A stretch of 64,000 bases of DNA, taken from positions 7,874,001-7,938,000 of the forward strand of contig CAVNZM010000006.1 of assembly GCA_963693365.1 (NCBI GenBank), in the 5' to 3' direction. The stretch is from Amoebidium appalachense. Taxonomy: Eukaryota; Ichthyosporea. Shown in pieces: positions 1-64,000 of the stretch (positions are counted from its first letter, which is position 1; every line of letters starts with the position of its first letter). The position numbers and the translations under genes are program-made. The notes beneath the pieces are model-generated. The model had not been told where the DNA came from and ran no database searches. It was given only the letters and a program-made list of their open reading frames with translations.

Positions 1-26
1 ATAATTATTCATTATATTCCATGCAG

Positions 27-64000
<63,974 letters not shown>

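Overview
The window is one continuous piece of a single, very intron-rich protein-coding gene on the + strand: the homologue of neurofibromin (NF1), the RasGAP. I find 77 coding exons from position 27 to the end of the window. The first one aligns near human residue 190 and the last one near the start of the C-terminal tail, so the true start and stop codons lie outside. All 76 introns agree in reading phase from one exon to the next, and the exons sum to about 7.25 kb (about 2,418 codons), close to the roughly 2,450 residues human NF1 has over the same span. No second gene is supported on either strand.

Organism: a eukaryote with short exons (mean about 94 bp), introns of about 0.2-2 kb and an extreme load of simple repeats. 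The protein is clearly orthologous to animal NF1 but diverged, so a vertebrate is unlikely. An invertebrate or a unicellular relative of animals fits best, but this is inference.

Layout: 27-11192 encodes the N-terminal helical-repeat region; 11679-18096 the cysteine/serine-rich region ending in a conserved LCALGGVCL block; 18290-26669 the segment before the GAP domain; 26968-34374 the RasGAP domain, with arginine finger (codon split across two exons) and an FLRFINPAI motif; 35044-41191 the Sec14-like and PH-like modules; 42476-63032 the C-terminal helical-repeat part; 63856-64000 the beginning of the next exon.

Introns: nearly 90% of the window. They are built of homopolymers (C on the coding strand above all, some G, A, T), long CA, CT, GT and GA microsatellites, minisatellites, a dispersed short element that ends in poly-C and has a tRNA-like head (a probable SINE family), and a TTAA-flanked foldback (MITE-like) family. 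Two patterns stand out. First, many 5' splice sites run within a few bases into a poly-C tract, and many 3' splice sites are the end of a CA microsatellite. Second, at least nine exons have partial copies of their own exon-intron junctions ('echoes') in the neighbouring intron, from one degraded copy to arrays of seven.
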